64,000 nt of DNA, from contig JADJPV010000001.1 of NCBI GenBank assembly GCA_016713085.1, positions 62,001-126,000 on the forward strand. The letters run 5' to 3'. A program made the translations under genes and the position numbers. Origin of the DNA: Chitinophagaceae bacterium (lineage in GTDB: Bacteria; Bacteroidota; Bacteroidia; Chitinophagales; Chitinophagaceae). Each line of letters opens with the position of its first letter. Position 1 is the first letter of the stretch. Under the pieces are notes generated by a model, which searched no databases, was not told the origin of the DNA, and saw nothing but the letters and a program-made list of their open reading frames with translations. Shown here piece after piece: positions 38,350-46,345 of the stretch.

Positions 38350-38386
38350 CGAATCAACAACATCAACTGATTATTATACAACATCC

Positions 38387-39091
38387 ATGAAGAAACTGTT
38401 TTTACTGATATTCACTTTTCTCAGCTTCACCCTTCTTGTATCTGCACAAACAGATACGCTTCCTAAATTCAAAGCAATTAAAAAAAATGGGGAGATCAGT
38501 ATCAGCTGGATCAATAGTTTTAAGAATGTTTCGCAGGTAAATATTCAGCGGTCAAAAGACAGTACAAGAAATTTCAGCACCATTCATTCACTGTCGAACC
38601 CTAATGTAAAAAGCTATTCGTATGTTGATAAAACAGCGAAGAATGACAGTGGTTATTATCGCATCTTCGTTTTGTTTGAAGGTTCCAATTATATTTTCAC
38701 TCCATCCAAACGTCTTTTTATTGATACAACGAAAATAGTTGCTCCCACGCCCAAGATTACTGCGATGATTGAAAGAGAAAAGGAAAGACCCAAAGAAGAA
38801 AAACCAAAAGAAGAAAAAGCACCTCCTCCTCCACCGAAACCTATATGGGTCCCTTCCATTTATGTGTTTACAGGAGATGATGGTAATGCGGTGATTAAAA
38901 TTTCTGATGCAGCTTCAAAAAAATATTCAATCAGATTCATGAAAGAAGATGGCAGTATCCTTTTTGTAATACCACAGGTAAGGGAACAATATCTTACACT
39001 CGACAAGGTGAACTTCCTGAAATCGGGCTGGTATTATTTTGAATTATCGGTAGATGGAAAACTGAAAGAGAAAAATAAATTCAATCAATAA
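38387..39091 (+). CDS. Secreted hypothetical protein with Pro/Lys/Glu linker
   Basis: A 234-residue protein with a signal peptide (MKKLFLLIFTFLSFTLLVSAQ). Residues 25-120 look like one fibronectin-III type domain (ISISWINSFKNVSQVNIQRS, GYYRIFVLFEG). A charged and proline-rich linker (about 125-150, PKEEKPKEEK then APPPPPKP) leads to a second beta domain ending FLKSGWYYFELSVDGK. No known catalytic motif. Probably periplasmic or surface-exposed; function unknown. Own promoter. Confidence 0.65.
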   Translation: MKKLFLLIFTFLSFTLLVSAQTDTLPKFKAIKKNGEISISWINSFKNVSQVNIQRSKDSTRNFSTIHSLSNPNVKSYSYVDKTAKNDSGYYRIFVLFEGSNYIFTPSKRLFIDTTKIVAPTPKITAMIEREKERPKEEKPKEEKAPPPPPKPIWVPSIYVFTGDDGNAVIKISDAASKKYSIRFMKEDGSILFVIPQVREQYLTLDKVNFLKSGWYYFELSVDGKLKEKNKFNQ

Positions 39092-39400
39092 ACTATTTTC
39101 ACGAGTTAAAAGGAATGACAGAACTGAAATTAGAAAAGGCGAAGAAGTGTATTCCTAAAAAAGGTATAGCCTATTGATGGTAATGGGGGCGTGAAGCCAT
39201 AAGCCTTTTTATTTGGGGCGGGGCCTGGTATTCCTAAAAAAAAAGGGCATCCTGAGAGTTACTATATCTCTTACTTTTATCTCTGACTTTTTATCTCTTA
39301 CTATATGAGATAGAGAATCTCTTACTTCTTATCTCTTACTTTAAATCCTAAATTACATGAATTGTTGTATCTCTTACTTCTTATTTCTTACTTCTTACTC
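39092..39400. other. Gene-free stretch with direct repeats and CT-rich repeats
   Basis: No gene is seen here. A direct repeat TATTCCTAAAAAA occurs at 39150-39162 and 39229-39241. A palindrome-like TCTTACTATATGAGATAGAG lies inside a CT-rich repeat tract from 39261 onward. There is no convincing terminator for the gene ending at 39091. Confidence 0.55.
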
Positions 39401-39416
39401 TTACTTCTTACTTCCT
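39261..39416. repeat. Degenerate tandem repeat of a TCTCTTACTTCTTA unit
   Basis: Variants of ATCTCTTACTT and TTCTTACTTCTTA recur at least eight times (39271-39300, 39311-39340, 39367-39413). On the minus strand they read as AAGTAAGAAGTAAGAGAT. The tract runs into the 3' end of lipB, supplying its last codons and stop. Confidence 0.6.
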
Positions 39417-40173
39417 GCCTCCAGCTTCACATCAAACACTTTCTCAAAGTTCCGCTTCACTCGTTCTTTGGCTTCCTCAAAATCAACAGCTCTGCCTAAT
39501 TCTTTTTGCAGCGAAGTCACCTGTTTGTTTTCAATACCACAGGGGATGATATAATTGAAGTAATCAAGATCAGTATTTACATTGAATGCAAATCCATGCA
39601 TAGTGATCCATCTGCTGCAGCGTACACCCATTGCACAGATCTTCCGTTCTTTTCCTTTGATATCAGGATCAAGCCACACTCCTGTTTCACCCTTACTGCG
39701 ATCTCCTTTCAATCCATAATCAGCCAGCGTTAAAATAATGATCTCTTCCAGTTTGCGCAGGTACTTACCAATATCTGTTTCAAATTTTTCCAAATCAAGA
39801 ATAGGATAACCAACAATCTGCTGCGGACCATGAAAAGTTATATCGCCGCCACGGTTGGTTGGAAAATATTCAATCCCTTTTTCATTTCGTTCTTCTTCAC
39901 TGATCAGGATATTCTTTACATCACCGCTTTTACCTAAGGTATAAACAGGAGGATGTTCTACAAAGAGTAAATAGTGGTTAGTCGTTAGCCGATAGTCAGG
40001 TTAGTCAAAGGTAAGTCCATTTTATTACTATCCGCTACCGGCTTCAGACTATCTGCTAATTTCCTCAGCTCCGACTTCACTTTCAAATTCTGCTGCATCA
40101 AAACTTCCTGGTAATCCCAGGCCTGCTGATACGGCATTTGCCCTAAATCTTCAAATTGTACTTCCTGCTTCAT
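39401..40173 (-). CDS. lipB: Octanoyltransferase (lipoyl biosynthesis), one frameshift, with repeat insertion
   Basis: Transfers octanoate from acyl carrier protein to lipoyl domains of 2-oxoacid dehydrogenases. Signatures are LLFVEHPPVYTLGKSGD, TNRGGDITFHGPQQIVGYPILDL (the catalytic region) and MGVRCSRWITMHGFAFNV with the conserved Cys/Lys-type site. The N-terminus is MKQEVQFEDLGQMPYQQAWDYQEVL. Between N-terminal helix and core, a repeat element (39977-40059) encodes L-A-D-S-L-K-P/V-A-D-S-N-K-M and more; the frame slips by one base within it, near 39985-40005. The last codons and TAA come from a CT-rich repeat. About 257 residues. Confidence 0.88.
39977..40059 (-). repeat. Palindromic repeat inserted in lipB
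   Basis: The coding strand has two 21-base units (40039-40059 then 40018-40038) encoding L-A-D-S-L-K-P and V-A-D-S-N-K-M. They are followed by an inverted partial copy (plus strand GTTAGCCGATAGTCAGG, about 39984-40000). The unit matches that in the glycosyltransferase at 26159. Confidence 0.7.
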
Positions 40174-40218
40174 GAGCGGCAAAACTACAATGAATTCATT
40201 TCATAATTCCGGAGGGCT

Positions 40219-40226
40219 TATTTTTG
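40219..40226 (+). promoter_or_regulatory. -7 box of the pseudouridine synthase gene
   Basis: TATTTTTG ends 6 bases before the ATG at 40233, which implies a leaderless or near-leaderless mRNA. Confidence 0.5.
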
Positions 40227-40232
40227 CAGACA

Positions 40233-41309
40233 ATGAGTAAAGAAGAACTGATAGAACTGGAAGGTGAACTCGATAACGGTGATGGCTCGGAAGAGTTATA
40301 TGAGCGGATGCGTTTTGTGGTGAGTAAGGGGCAGGAACCACTGAGGATCGATAAATTTTTACTGACTAAGATCGAAGGTGCTACCCGTAATAAAGTGCAG
40401 CGTGGTATTGCATCTGGTCTTGTACTGGTGAATAACAGCCCGGTTAAGGCAAACTATAAGGTAAAGCCGGATGATGAGATCATTACCTTCTCTGATACTG
40501 CCCCTGCGGATACAGAGATCAAACCTGAAGAACTTCCGCTCAATATTGTGTACGAAGATGAATCTGTTGTAGTGGTAAATAAAGTGGCTGGTATGGTGAT
40601 GCATCCCGGCAGTGGTAATTACAGTGGCACACTGGTGAATGGAATTGTATGGTATTTAAAACAGCAGCAACCCGAATTAACAGAAGATCAGCTGCCACGT
40701 TTCGGCATGGTACATCGCATTGATAAAAATACAAGTGGTTTGGTAGTGCTTGCAAAAAATGAACAGGCAAGTCTGCACTTAGCCAAACAATTTTTTGATC
40801 ATACAGTTGAACGCAAATACATCGCCTTGGTTTGGGGCGATTTGAAAGAAGAAACAGGAACCATTACCGGGCATGTGGGCAGGCACCAGCGTTTCCGCAA
40901 AATCATGGATGTATATCCTGATGGTGAATATGGTAAAGAAGCCACCACACATTACAAAGTCTTAGAACGCTTTGGCTATACTACATTGGTTGAGTGCCGG
41001 CTGGAAACCGGACGCACACACCAGATTCGTGTTCATATGCAGCATATCGGTCATCCATTGTTTAATGATGATACGTATGGCGGCGACCGAATTGTAAAAG
41101 GAACCGTTTATACCAAGTATAAGCAGTTTGTTGATAATTGTTTTAATATTTGTGCAAGACAGGCATTGCATGCTCAAACACTTGGCTTTACACATCCAAA
41201 AACGCAGAAACGGATTTTGTTTGAAAGTGAACTGGCCATTGATATGCAGAAAGTGATTGAAAGGTGGAGGGTGTATACAAAAGCAAAAAATCTACTGGAA
41301 GAAGAATAA
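40233..41309 (+). CDS. RluA-family 23S rRNA/tRNA pseudouridine synthase
   Basis: Isomerises specific uridines in structured RNA. An N-terminal S4 RNA-binding domain (LRIDKFLLTKIEGATRNKVQRGIASGLVLVN, about residues 40-75) is followed by the catalytic domain with MVHRIDKNTSGLVVLAKN, where the Asp of RIDK is the nucleophile. ETGRTHQIRVHMQHIGHPLFNDDTYGG is the usual motif III. About 358 residues, most like RluD. The ATG at 40233 is chosen; an upstream TTG at 40224 overlaps the -7 box. Confidence 0.93.
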   Translation: MSKEELIELEGELDNGDGSEELYERMRFVVSKGQEPLRIDKFLLTKIEGATRNKVQRGIASGLVLVNNSPVKANYKVKPDDEIITFSDTAPADTEIKPEELPLNIVYEDESVVVVNKVAGMVMHPGSGNYSGTLVNGIVWYLKQQQPELTEDQLPRFGMVHRIDKNTSGLVVLAKNEQASLHLAKQFFDHTVERKYIALVWGDLKEETGTITGHVGRHQRFRKIMDVYPDGEYGKEATTHYKVLERFGYTTLVECRLETGRTHQIRVHMQHIGHPLFNDDTYGGDRIVKGTVYTKYKQFVDNCFNICARQALHAQTLGFTHPKTQKRILFESELAIDMQKVIERWRVYTKAKNLLEEE

Positions 41310-41311
41310 AA

Positions 41312-41358
41312 AAGCCTCTTCCCTCTTATCCCTTCTCCCGTAGAGAAGGGACGGTACA
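41312..41358. repeat. Dispersed hairpin repeat fragment
   Basis: CCCTTCTCCCGTAGAGAAGG is a hairpin of the same general type as at 11581. It lies between convergent genes and may help terminate them. Confidence 0.4.
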
Positions 41359-41459
41359 CCATCACTTCTCTAAACATTTAATTCTACCACATCAACTATA
41401 AATCGCTATTGATCCTTATAGACGCTTGCAAAATATTATAGACTCTGAATAGTGTGGGC

Positions 41460-41497
41460 TGTGCAATGCAGTTCCCCCTTTAGGGGGCGGAGGGGGC
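41460..41497. repeat. C-run/G-run hairpin repeat after def
   Basis: ATGCAGTTCCCCCTTTAGGG followed by GGCGGAGGGGG matches the element at 11760-11798. It lies 8 bases beyond the def stop codon. Confidence 0.65.
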
Positions 41498-41504
41498 TTT
41501 GGTT

Positions 41505-42082
41505 TTATTTTGGAAACACCATCTTATAATCTACATTCACTTTCCCTCTTGAAATATCATCAAGTTTGCCTTTTAACAGTTTACGCTTTAAAGGCTTGAG
41601 GTAATCAATAAACAGCTTGCCTTCAATATGATCGTACTCATGCAGGATCACTCTTGCAGTAATGCCATCAAATGTATTTACATGTTCTTTGAAGTTCTCG
41701 TCCATGTATCGGATGGTAACTTCTTCCGCACGGTAAATATCTTCACGGATCTTCGGGATACTTAAACAACCTTCATTATATACCCAGTCATCCCCAACAA
41801 TTCTTCCACCTGTGCATTGATGAATACCTGTTTTATCCCCGGCGCATCAGGATACATCAGCGTTTCTTCTTCATCCATATTGGCAAACATCTGGGAGCTG
41901 TCCATTACAAACAGACGGATATCACGGTTTACCTGCGGTGCTGCAAGTCCAACGCCGTTGGAAGAGTACATGGTTTCCCACATGTCTGCAATAAACTTGT
42001 CCAGGTTAGGATAATCGGGGCTGATATCCTTGCTCACCTTTCTTAACACTTCAAAACCGTATGCAACAATGGGTAAAATCAT
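41505..42082 (-). CDS. def: Peptide deformylase (one frameshift)
   Basis: Metalloenzyme that removes the formyl group from nascent N-formylmethionine. Motif 1 is GVGLAAPQV, motif 2 EGCLSIP (restored after repair) and motif 3 HEYDHIEGKLF with the two His metal ligands. One base is missing from the G/C run at 41792-41795. Adding it restores LLGDDWVYNEGCLSIPKI across the gap, and length 3n+2 agrees. About 193 residues, normal for the family. A CAAAAGTA -7 box lies 24 bases upstream. Confidence 0.94.
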
Positions 42083-42105
42083 GGCTGTTCAAAAAAATTG
42101 ATTTG

Positions 42106-42113
42106 CAAAAGTA
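42106..42113 (-). promoter_or_regulatory. -7 box of def
   Basis: CAAAAGTA on the plus strand (TACTTTTG on the coding strand), 24 bases before the def ATG. Confidence 0.5.
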
Positions 42114-42146
42114 AGTGTTGGAGTTTACAATTCCTTAACCGGATGC

Positions 42147-42557
42147 TTATGTGCGCTGCATATATTCCTGCAGCATAATGGTGGCGGCTATTTCATCCAC
42201 CAGTTTTTTATCCCGGCGCTGCATTTTCTTCATTCCCATTTCCAGCATGGCATTTTTCGCCATTTTGGAAGTATAGCGTTCATCAACGGTTTCAATGGGC
42301 ATAGTGGGAAAGTTTTTCTTCAATTGTTCGATTGCCCGTTTTACCAAAGGAGTTGCATGCGTATCCGTATCGTCCCAGTTAGTGGGCATACCGATGACGA
42401 TCTTTTCCACCTGCTCTTTGCTGAAATAGTCTTTCAGAAAAGGGATGAAGTTTTTTGTTTCGATGGTGGTTAATCCTGTTGCAATGATTTGCAAAGGATC
42501 AGTAACGGCAATGCCGGTGCGTTTACCGCCATAGTCAATGCAAATTATACGGGCCAT
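42147..42557 (-). CDS. ruvX: Putative pre-16S rRNA nuclease RuvX/YqgF
   Basis: RNase H-fold nuclease that helps mature the 5' end of 16S rRNA. It starts MARIICIDYGGKRTGIAVTD, holding the first catalytic Asp. IVIGMPTNWDDT and VDERYTSKMAKNAM follow, and KKLVDEIAATIMLQEYM supplies the last acidic residue. 136 residues, normal. The ATG at 42557 is chosen over 42653 because the extra codons are a dispersed repeat and contain the -7 box. Same strand as def, 64 bases upstream of it. Confidence 0.9.
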   Translation of the reverse strand: MARIICIDYGGKRTGIAVTDPLQIIATGLTTIETKNFIPFLKDYFSKEQVEKIVIGMPTNWDDTDTHATPLVKRAIEQLKKNFPTMPIETVDERYTSKMAKNAMLEMGMKKMQRRDKKLVDEIAATIMLQEYMQRT

Positions 42558-42559
42558 AA

Positions 42560-42681
42560 ACCCCTCCCGTCCTCCCCTGAAAGGGAGGTGATTTGCTGTT
42601 GTACTGCGATTGAAGTTTCTATTCTGTATTTCATCAATGAACAAAAGTAACAAGTCTCCCTTTAGGGAGATTTAGAGGGTT
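42560..42681. repeat. Two hairpin repeats and a -7 box upstream of ruvX
   Basis: CCTCCCCTGAAAGGGAGGTG (about 42572) and CTCCCTTTAGGGAGATTTAG (about 42655) are dispersed hairpin elements. Between them CAAAAGTA (42642-42649) matches the minus-strand -7 box for ruvX. The second hairpin also overlaps the 3' end of the UbiA gene, whose stop is at 42672. Confidence 0.5.
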
Positions 42682-43666
42682 AATATATCAGCGATTACAA
42701 ACACCGCAAACACTACACTCGCTATTCCATTTGCTGTCATGAAAGCAATATTTACTTTTCGCAAATCATCGGGCTTAACTATGGAATGCTGATAGATGAG
42801 CATGCCTGCAAATACAGCAACGCCGATCCAGTACAACCATCCGAAACCTCCACAAACTCCGGCAGCAATCACACATCCCGCACCAAACACATGTAATACT
42901 TCTGAAACATGCAAGGCTTTTGCTTTTCCCAACGAGGCAGGAATCGATTTTAATTCATACTCCTTATCAAATTCTTCGTCCTGTAAGGCATAAATAATAT
43001 CAAAACCACTTACCCAGAACAAAACAGTGAATGAAAACAAAATGGGTAGCAACGCAAACTTACCTGTTACGGCAAGATATGCACCAATTGGTGCTAATGC
43101 CAAACCCAATCCCAGAACCAAATGACAAAGTGGTGTAAAGCGTTTGGTGAAACTGTAACCCAATACTACTAGCAAAGCAACCGGCGATAAAGAAAAACAA
43201 AGTGAATTGATGAAATAAGTTGTGATGATAAACAGCACACTGGTTAATATCGTAAACAGTAAAGCACTGTTGGCTGAAATGATACCGGCAGGTATTTCAC
43301 GGATAGCAGTGCGTGGATTTTTTGCATCAAAGCTCCTGTCTAAATATCGGTTGAAGGCCATTGCCGCACTACGGGCGAAAATCATACAGAGAATGACAAG
43401 AAATAGATACTGAATGATAAGCAAGTTGCAAGGTTGCTCTCTAAAAATAGAGATCGGTTGAATCTTTATTCTAAAAGGAATGCAACAGCTCGATTCAAGC
43501 CCCATTTAAAATTTAAAAAATTATATCCCCATCCTTTGGGAAGATAGTTTGAAGAGTCTATTTTTAATAAAATCACTCCTAACGCAAATCCAATCAATGC
43601 AAATGGCAAGGCAAAAATTGTATGCGAAAATTTAATGAGGCTTAAATAGTTTTTTACTTTAGTCAT
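42672..43666 (-). CDS. UbiA-family prenyltransferase (frameshift and insertion)
   Basis: An integral membrane transferase, most like 4-hydroxybenzoate polyprenyltransferase; in quinone biosynthesis it would prenylate an aromatic acid. The two Mg-diphosphate motifs are NRYLDRSFDAKNPRTA and DIIYALQDEEFDKE, with about eight helices. The start MTKVKNYLSLIKFSHTIFALPFALIGFALG is normal. About 50 residues then intervene before FLVILCMIFARSAAMAFNRYLDR, where relatives have about 10-15, and the frame slips once between 43466 and 43505. The extra segment is AT-rich and palindromic. It may be a natural insertion or have inactivated the gene. Confidence 0.8.
43425..43555. repeat. AT-rich palindromic insertion inside the UbiA gene
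   Basis: It contains the hairpin TCTCTA-AAAA-TAGAGA (43438-43453), the inverted pair TTGAATC (43458-43464)/GATTCAA (43492-43498), and AATTTAAAAAATTATAT. It separates the first helix of the prenyltransferase from the FARSAAMAFNRYLDR core. Exact ends are not determined. Confidence 0.45.
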
Positions 43667-43680
43667 CCCTTACAAATACT

Positions 43681-44217
43681 TTATTTTTTTACAATCCTGT
43701 TCCGGGTTATTTCCCATAATACCACTCCTGCCGCCACAGAAATATTCAGCGAATGTTTCATTCCAAACTGGGGTATTTCAATACATCCATCGCATTGCTG
43801 CAATGTTTCCTGCTCCACCCCTTCTGCTTCATTGCCAAAGATGATAGCGATCTGTTCATCCTCTGCTTTTTTATAATCCTGCAACAATATACTTCCTTCC
43901 GTTTGTTCAATCCCAAAGATCTTATAACTGGCTGCTTTCAGTTCTGCAATCGCATCGGCTGTCCGTTGAAAATATTTCCAGGTAACAGTTTCGGTTGCAC
44001 CCAAGGCTGTTTTATGAATATCACGGTGTGGTGGTTGAGGCGTGTAGCCAATGAGATAGATCGCTTCCACTAAAAACGCATCAGCCGTGCGGAACACAGA
44101 GCCCACATTCTGCATGCTGCGGATATTTTCCAGCACCACAATTACTTTATTCTTCTCCGCTTCTTTGAATTCATCTACTGACTTGCGGTTTAGTTCATCC
44201 ATACTCAGTTTACGCAT
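43681..44217 (-). CDS. TrmH/SpoU-family RNA 2'-O-methyltransferase
   Basis: A 178-residue SPOUT-fold methyltransferase. Motif 1 is VVLENIRSMQNVGSVFRTADAF, motif 2 IIFGNEAEGVEQETL and motif 3 IEIPQFGMKHSLNISVAAGVVLWE, which form the knot that binds SAM. The RNA target (tRNA or rRNA ribose) is not decidable. It lies 14 bases upstream of the UbiA gene on the same strand. Confidence 0.92.
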   Translation of the reverse strand: MRKLSMDELNRKSVDEFKEAEKNKVIVVLENIRSMQNVGSVFRTADAFLVEAIYLIGYTPQPPHRDIHKTALGATETVTWKYFQRTADAIAELKAASYKIFGIEQTEGSILLQDYKKAEDEQIAIIFGNEAEGVEQETLQQCDGCIEIPQFGMKHSLNISVAAGVVLWEITRNRIVKK

Positions 44218-44443
44218 TCCGGCAAAGATAATTGGCGATCTGCAATGGGCAATGGATGAATGCCTGTTCTCAGCTTATCAAACAGAAATGCAAAGAAATC
44301 AGCAATTATTCACAGACTAACTCGCTGCAACTCACAGCCCTCTCGTCTTCCCCACACAAATACACATTGACTCTGAGTTTGGGGTACTTCGTACATCATA
44401 CATCTTACATCGTAGTTCCTCCCCCATTCCGCCCTTAATACCT

Positions 44444-44451
44444 TACCTTTG
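44444..44451 (+). promoter_or_regulatory. -7 box of the DEAD-box helicase gene
   Basis: TACCTTTG (TAnnTTTG), 21 bases before the ATG at 44473. Confidence 0.6.
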
Positions 44452-44472
44452 CCGCAAATTTTGATAAAGTAT

Positions 44473-46205
44473 ATGAACACATTTGAAGCGCTTGGTTTGG
44501 ACGAAAGATTGATGAAAGCGATTAGTGAACTCGGTTTTACAACTCCCACCCCGATACAGGAAAAAGCAATTCCCGTTTTGTTAAGCGGAACAACGGATTT
44601 AATTGGCCTTGCCCAAACGGGTACAGGTAAAACAGCAGCATTTGGCTTACCCCTTTTGCAATTGCTCGACGAAAACAAAAAATTTCCACAGGCATTGATC
44701 GTTTGCCCTACACGTGAACTCTGTTTACAGATTGTAAAAGAGATGGATATTTTTAAGAAACACATGAAGCATGTTAACGTGGTTGCTGTGTACGGTGGTA
44801 CTTCCATCGGCATGCAGATCCGTGACATTAAAGAGGTGTACAGGTTGTTGTGGCAACTCCCGGCCGATTAATTGATTTGATAGAACGTAAAGCAATCAAC
44901 CTCGGAGAAATTCAGTACGTGGTACTTGATGAGGCAGATGAAATGCTGAACATGGGTTTCCAAGATGACATTGAATTTATTCTGCAGAACACACCCAAGA
45001 AAGAAAGTACCTGGTTATTCAGTGCAACCATGCCTCCTGAAATCCGCAAGGTGAGCCGCAAGTACATGAAAGATCCGGTAGAAGTTACAGTTGGTAAAAT
45101 GAATACGGCTAACGTAAATATCGATCACCAGTATTTTGTTGTTTCATCGCAGCACCGTTATGAAGCATTAAAACGTTTGATCGATTTCAACCCAGGCATT
45201 TACGGTATCATCTTTACACGTACTAAAGTTGATGCACAGGCTATTTCAGAAAAGCTTACCCGTGAAGGTTATGATATTGATGCATTGCATGGCGATCTTA
45301 CCCAGCAGCAGAGAGATGCAGTTATGGGCCAGTTCCGTGATAAAACATTACAGCTGCTCATTGCAACCGATGTTGCTGCACGTGGTATTGATGTAAAAGA
45401 TATTACCCATGTTATCAACTATGAGTTACCCGATGATATGGAAGTATACACCCACCGTAGTGGTCGTACAGGCCGTGCTGGAAAGACGGGTATTTGTATG
45501 AGTATTGTACACAGTCGTGAAATTGGAAAGATCCGCCAGATTGAACGTATTGCACAAACACAGTTGAAAAAATTTGAGATCCCTACCGGAAAAGATGTTT
45601 GCCGCAAGCAATTCTTTTCGTTCATGGATAAAGTGATCAACACAGATGTAAGCAATGAAGAATATGAAACCTATGTTCCCATGCTGCAGGAAAAATTTGC
45701 TGAAATGAGCAAAGAAGATATCCTGAAGCGTGTGGCAGCAATGGAGTTCGACCGTTTCCTTAAATATTATGAAAATGCGGAAGATCTCAACATCCGTGAA
45801 CGTGGCCGTGACTTCGACAAATTCAAAAGAGATGATCGTGGACAGGGTCGTAGTCGTGAAAGAGAGCGTGAGCGTATTGTACCGGGGCGTACAGTAGAAG
45901 GCCGTAAACCATACCGTGATACACAGGGTCGTGACTTTGGCGGTGCTGGCAACAGTGGCGGCGGCGGTTATACCAAACTGTTTGTGAACCTTGGCACTAA
46001 AGATGGTTTCTACAAAGCAAGTTTCTTACAATTCATTTTAGATATGAGTGAACTGCGTAAAGAATCACTGGGCAAAATTGATATGCGTGAGCTGAACACA
46101 TGGGTGGAAGTTGACAGCAAATCAGCAAGGCAAATGATCAGTGCAGTTGACGGTAAAAAATTCAAAGGCAGAAGTATCAGGATGAATGATGCAAACAGCA
46201 GATAA
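44473..46205 (+). CDS. DEAD-box RNA helicase with DbpA-type RNA-binding domain (one frameshift)
   Basis: An ATP-dependent RNA helicase of about 578 residues. The Q motif is in TTPTPIQEKAIP, motif I AQTGTGKT, Ia PTRELCLQ, Ib ATPGRLID, II DEAD, III SAT and VI HRSGRTGRAG. The C-terminus has an Arg/Gly-rich linker followed by a DbpA-like RNA-binding domain (KLFVNLGTKDGFYKASFLQFILD to the end). This layout is like DeaD/CsdA, active in ribosome assembly and the cold. A base is missing in the A3 run at 44830-44832; adding it yields IKRGVQVVVATPGRL, in agreement with length 3n+2. Confidence 0.94.
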
Positions 46206-46228
46206 GAATTTGAAATATTAAAAGCAAA

Positions 46229-46258
46229 ACGCCGCATCATTCAATGCGGCGTTTTTTT
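46229..46258 (+). terminator. Terminator of the helicase gene
   Basis: The perfect stem ACGCCGCAT/ATGCGGCGT with a 6-base loop is followed by T6. Confidence 0.92.
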
Positions 46259-46297
46259 ATACATCATATTAGACATCACTCAACTTCATTCAATAAA

Positions 46298-46323
46298 AAA
46301 CCCCGACGTTTCCGTCGGGGTTT
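46298..46323 (-). terminator. Terminator of fusA
   Basis: The perfect 10-bp stem AAACCCCGAC/GTCGGGGTTT with a 6-base loop has A runs on its left giving the minus-strand U tract. Confidence 0.9.
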
Positions 46324-46345
46324 GTATTCTAAAGTATTACTTTAT

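Noticed and set aside
44310..44828. 172-codon minus-strand frame opposite the helicase start
   Set aside because: Antisense to helicase motifs I and Ia, so not a gene.
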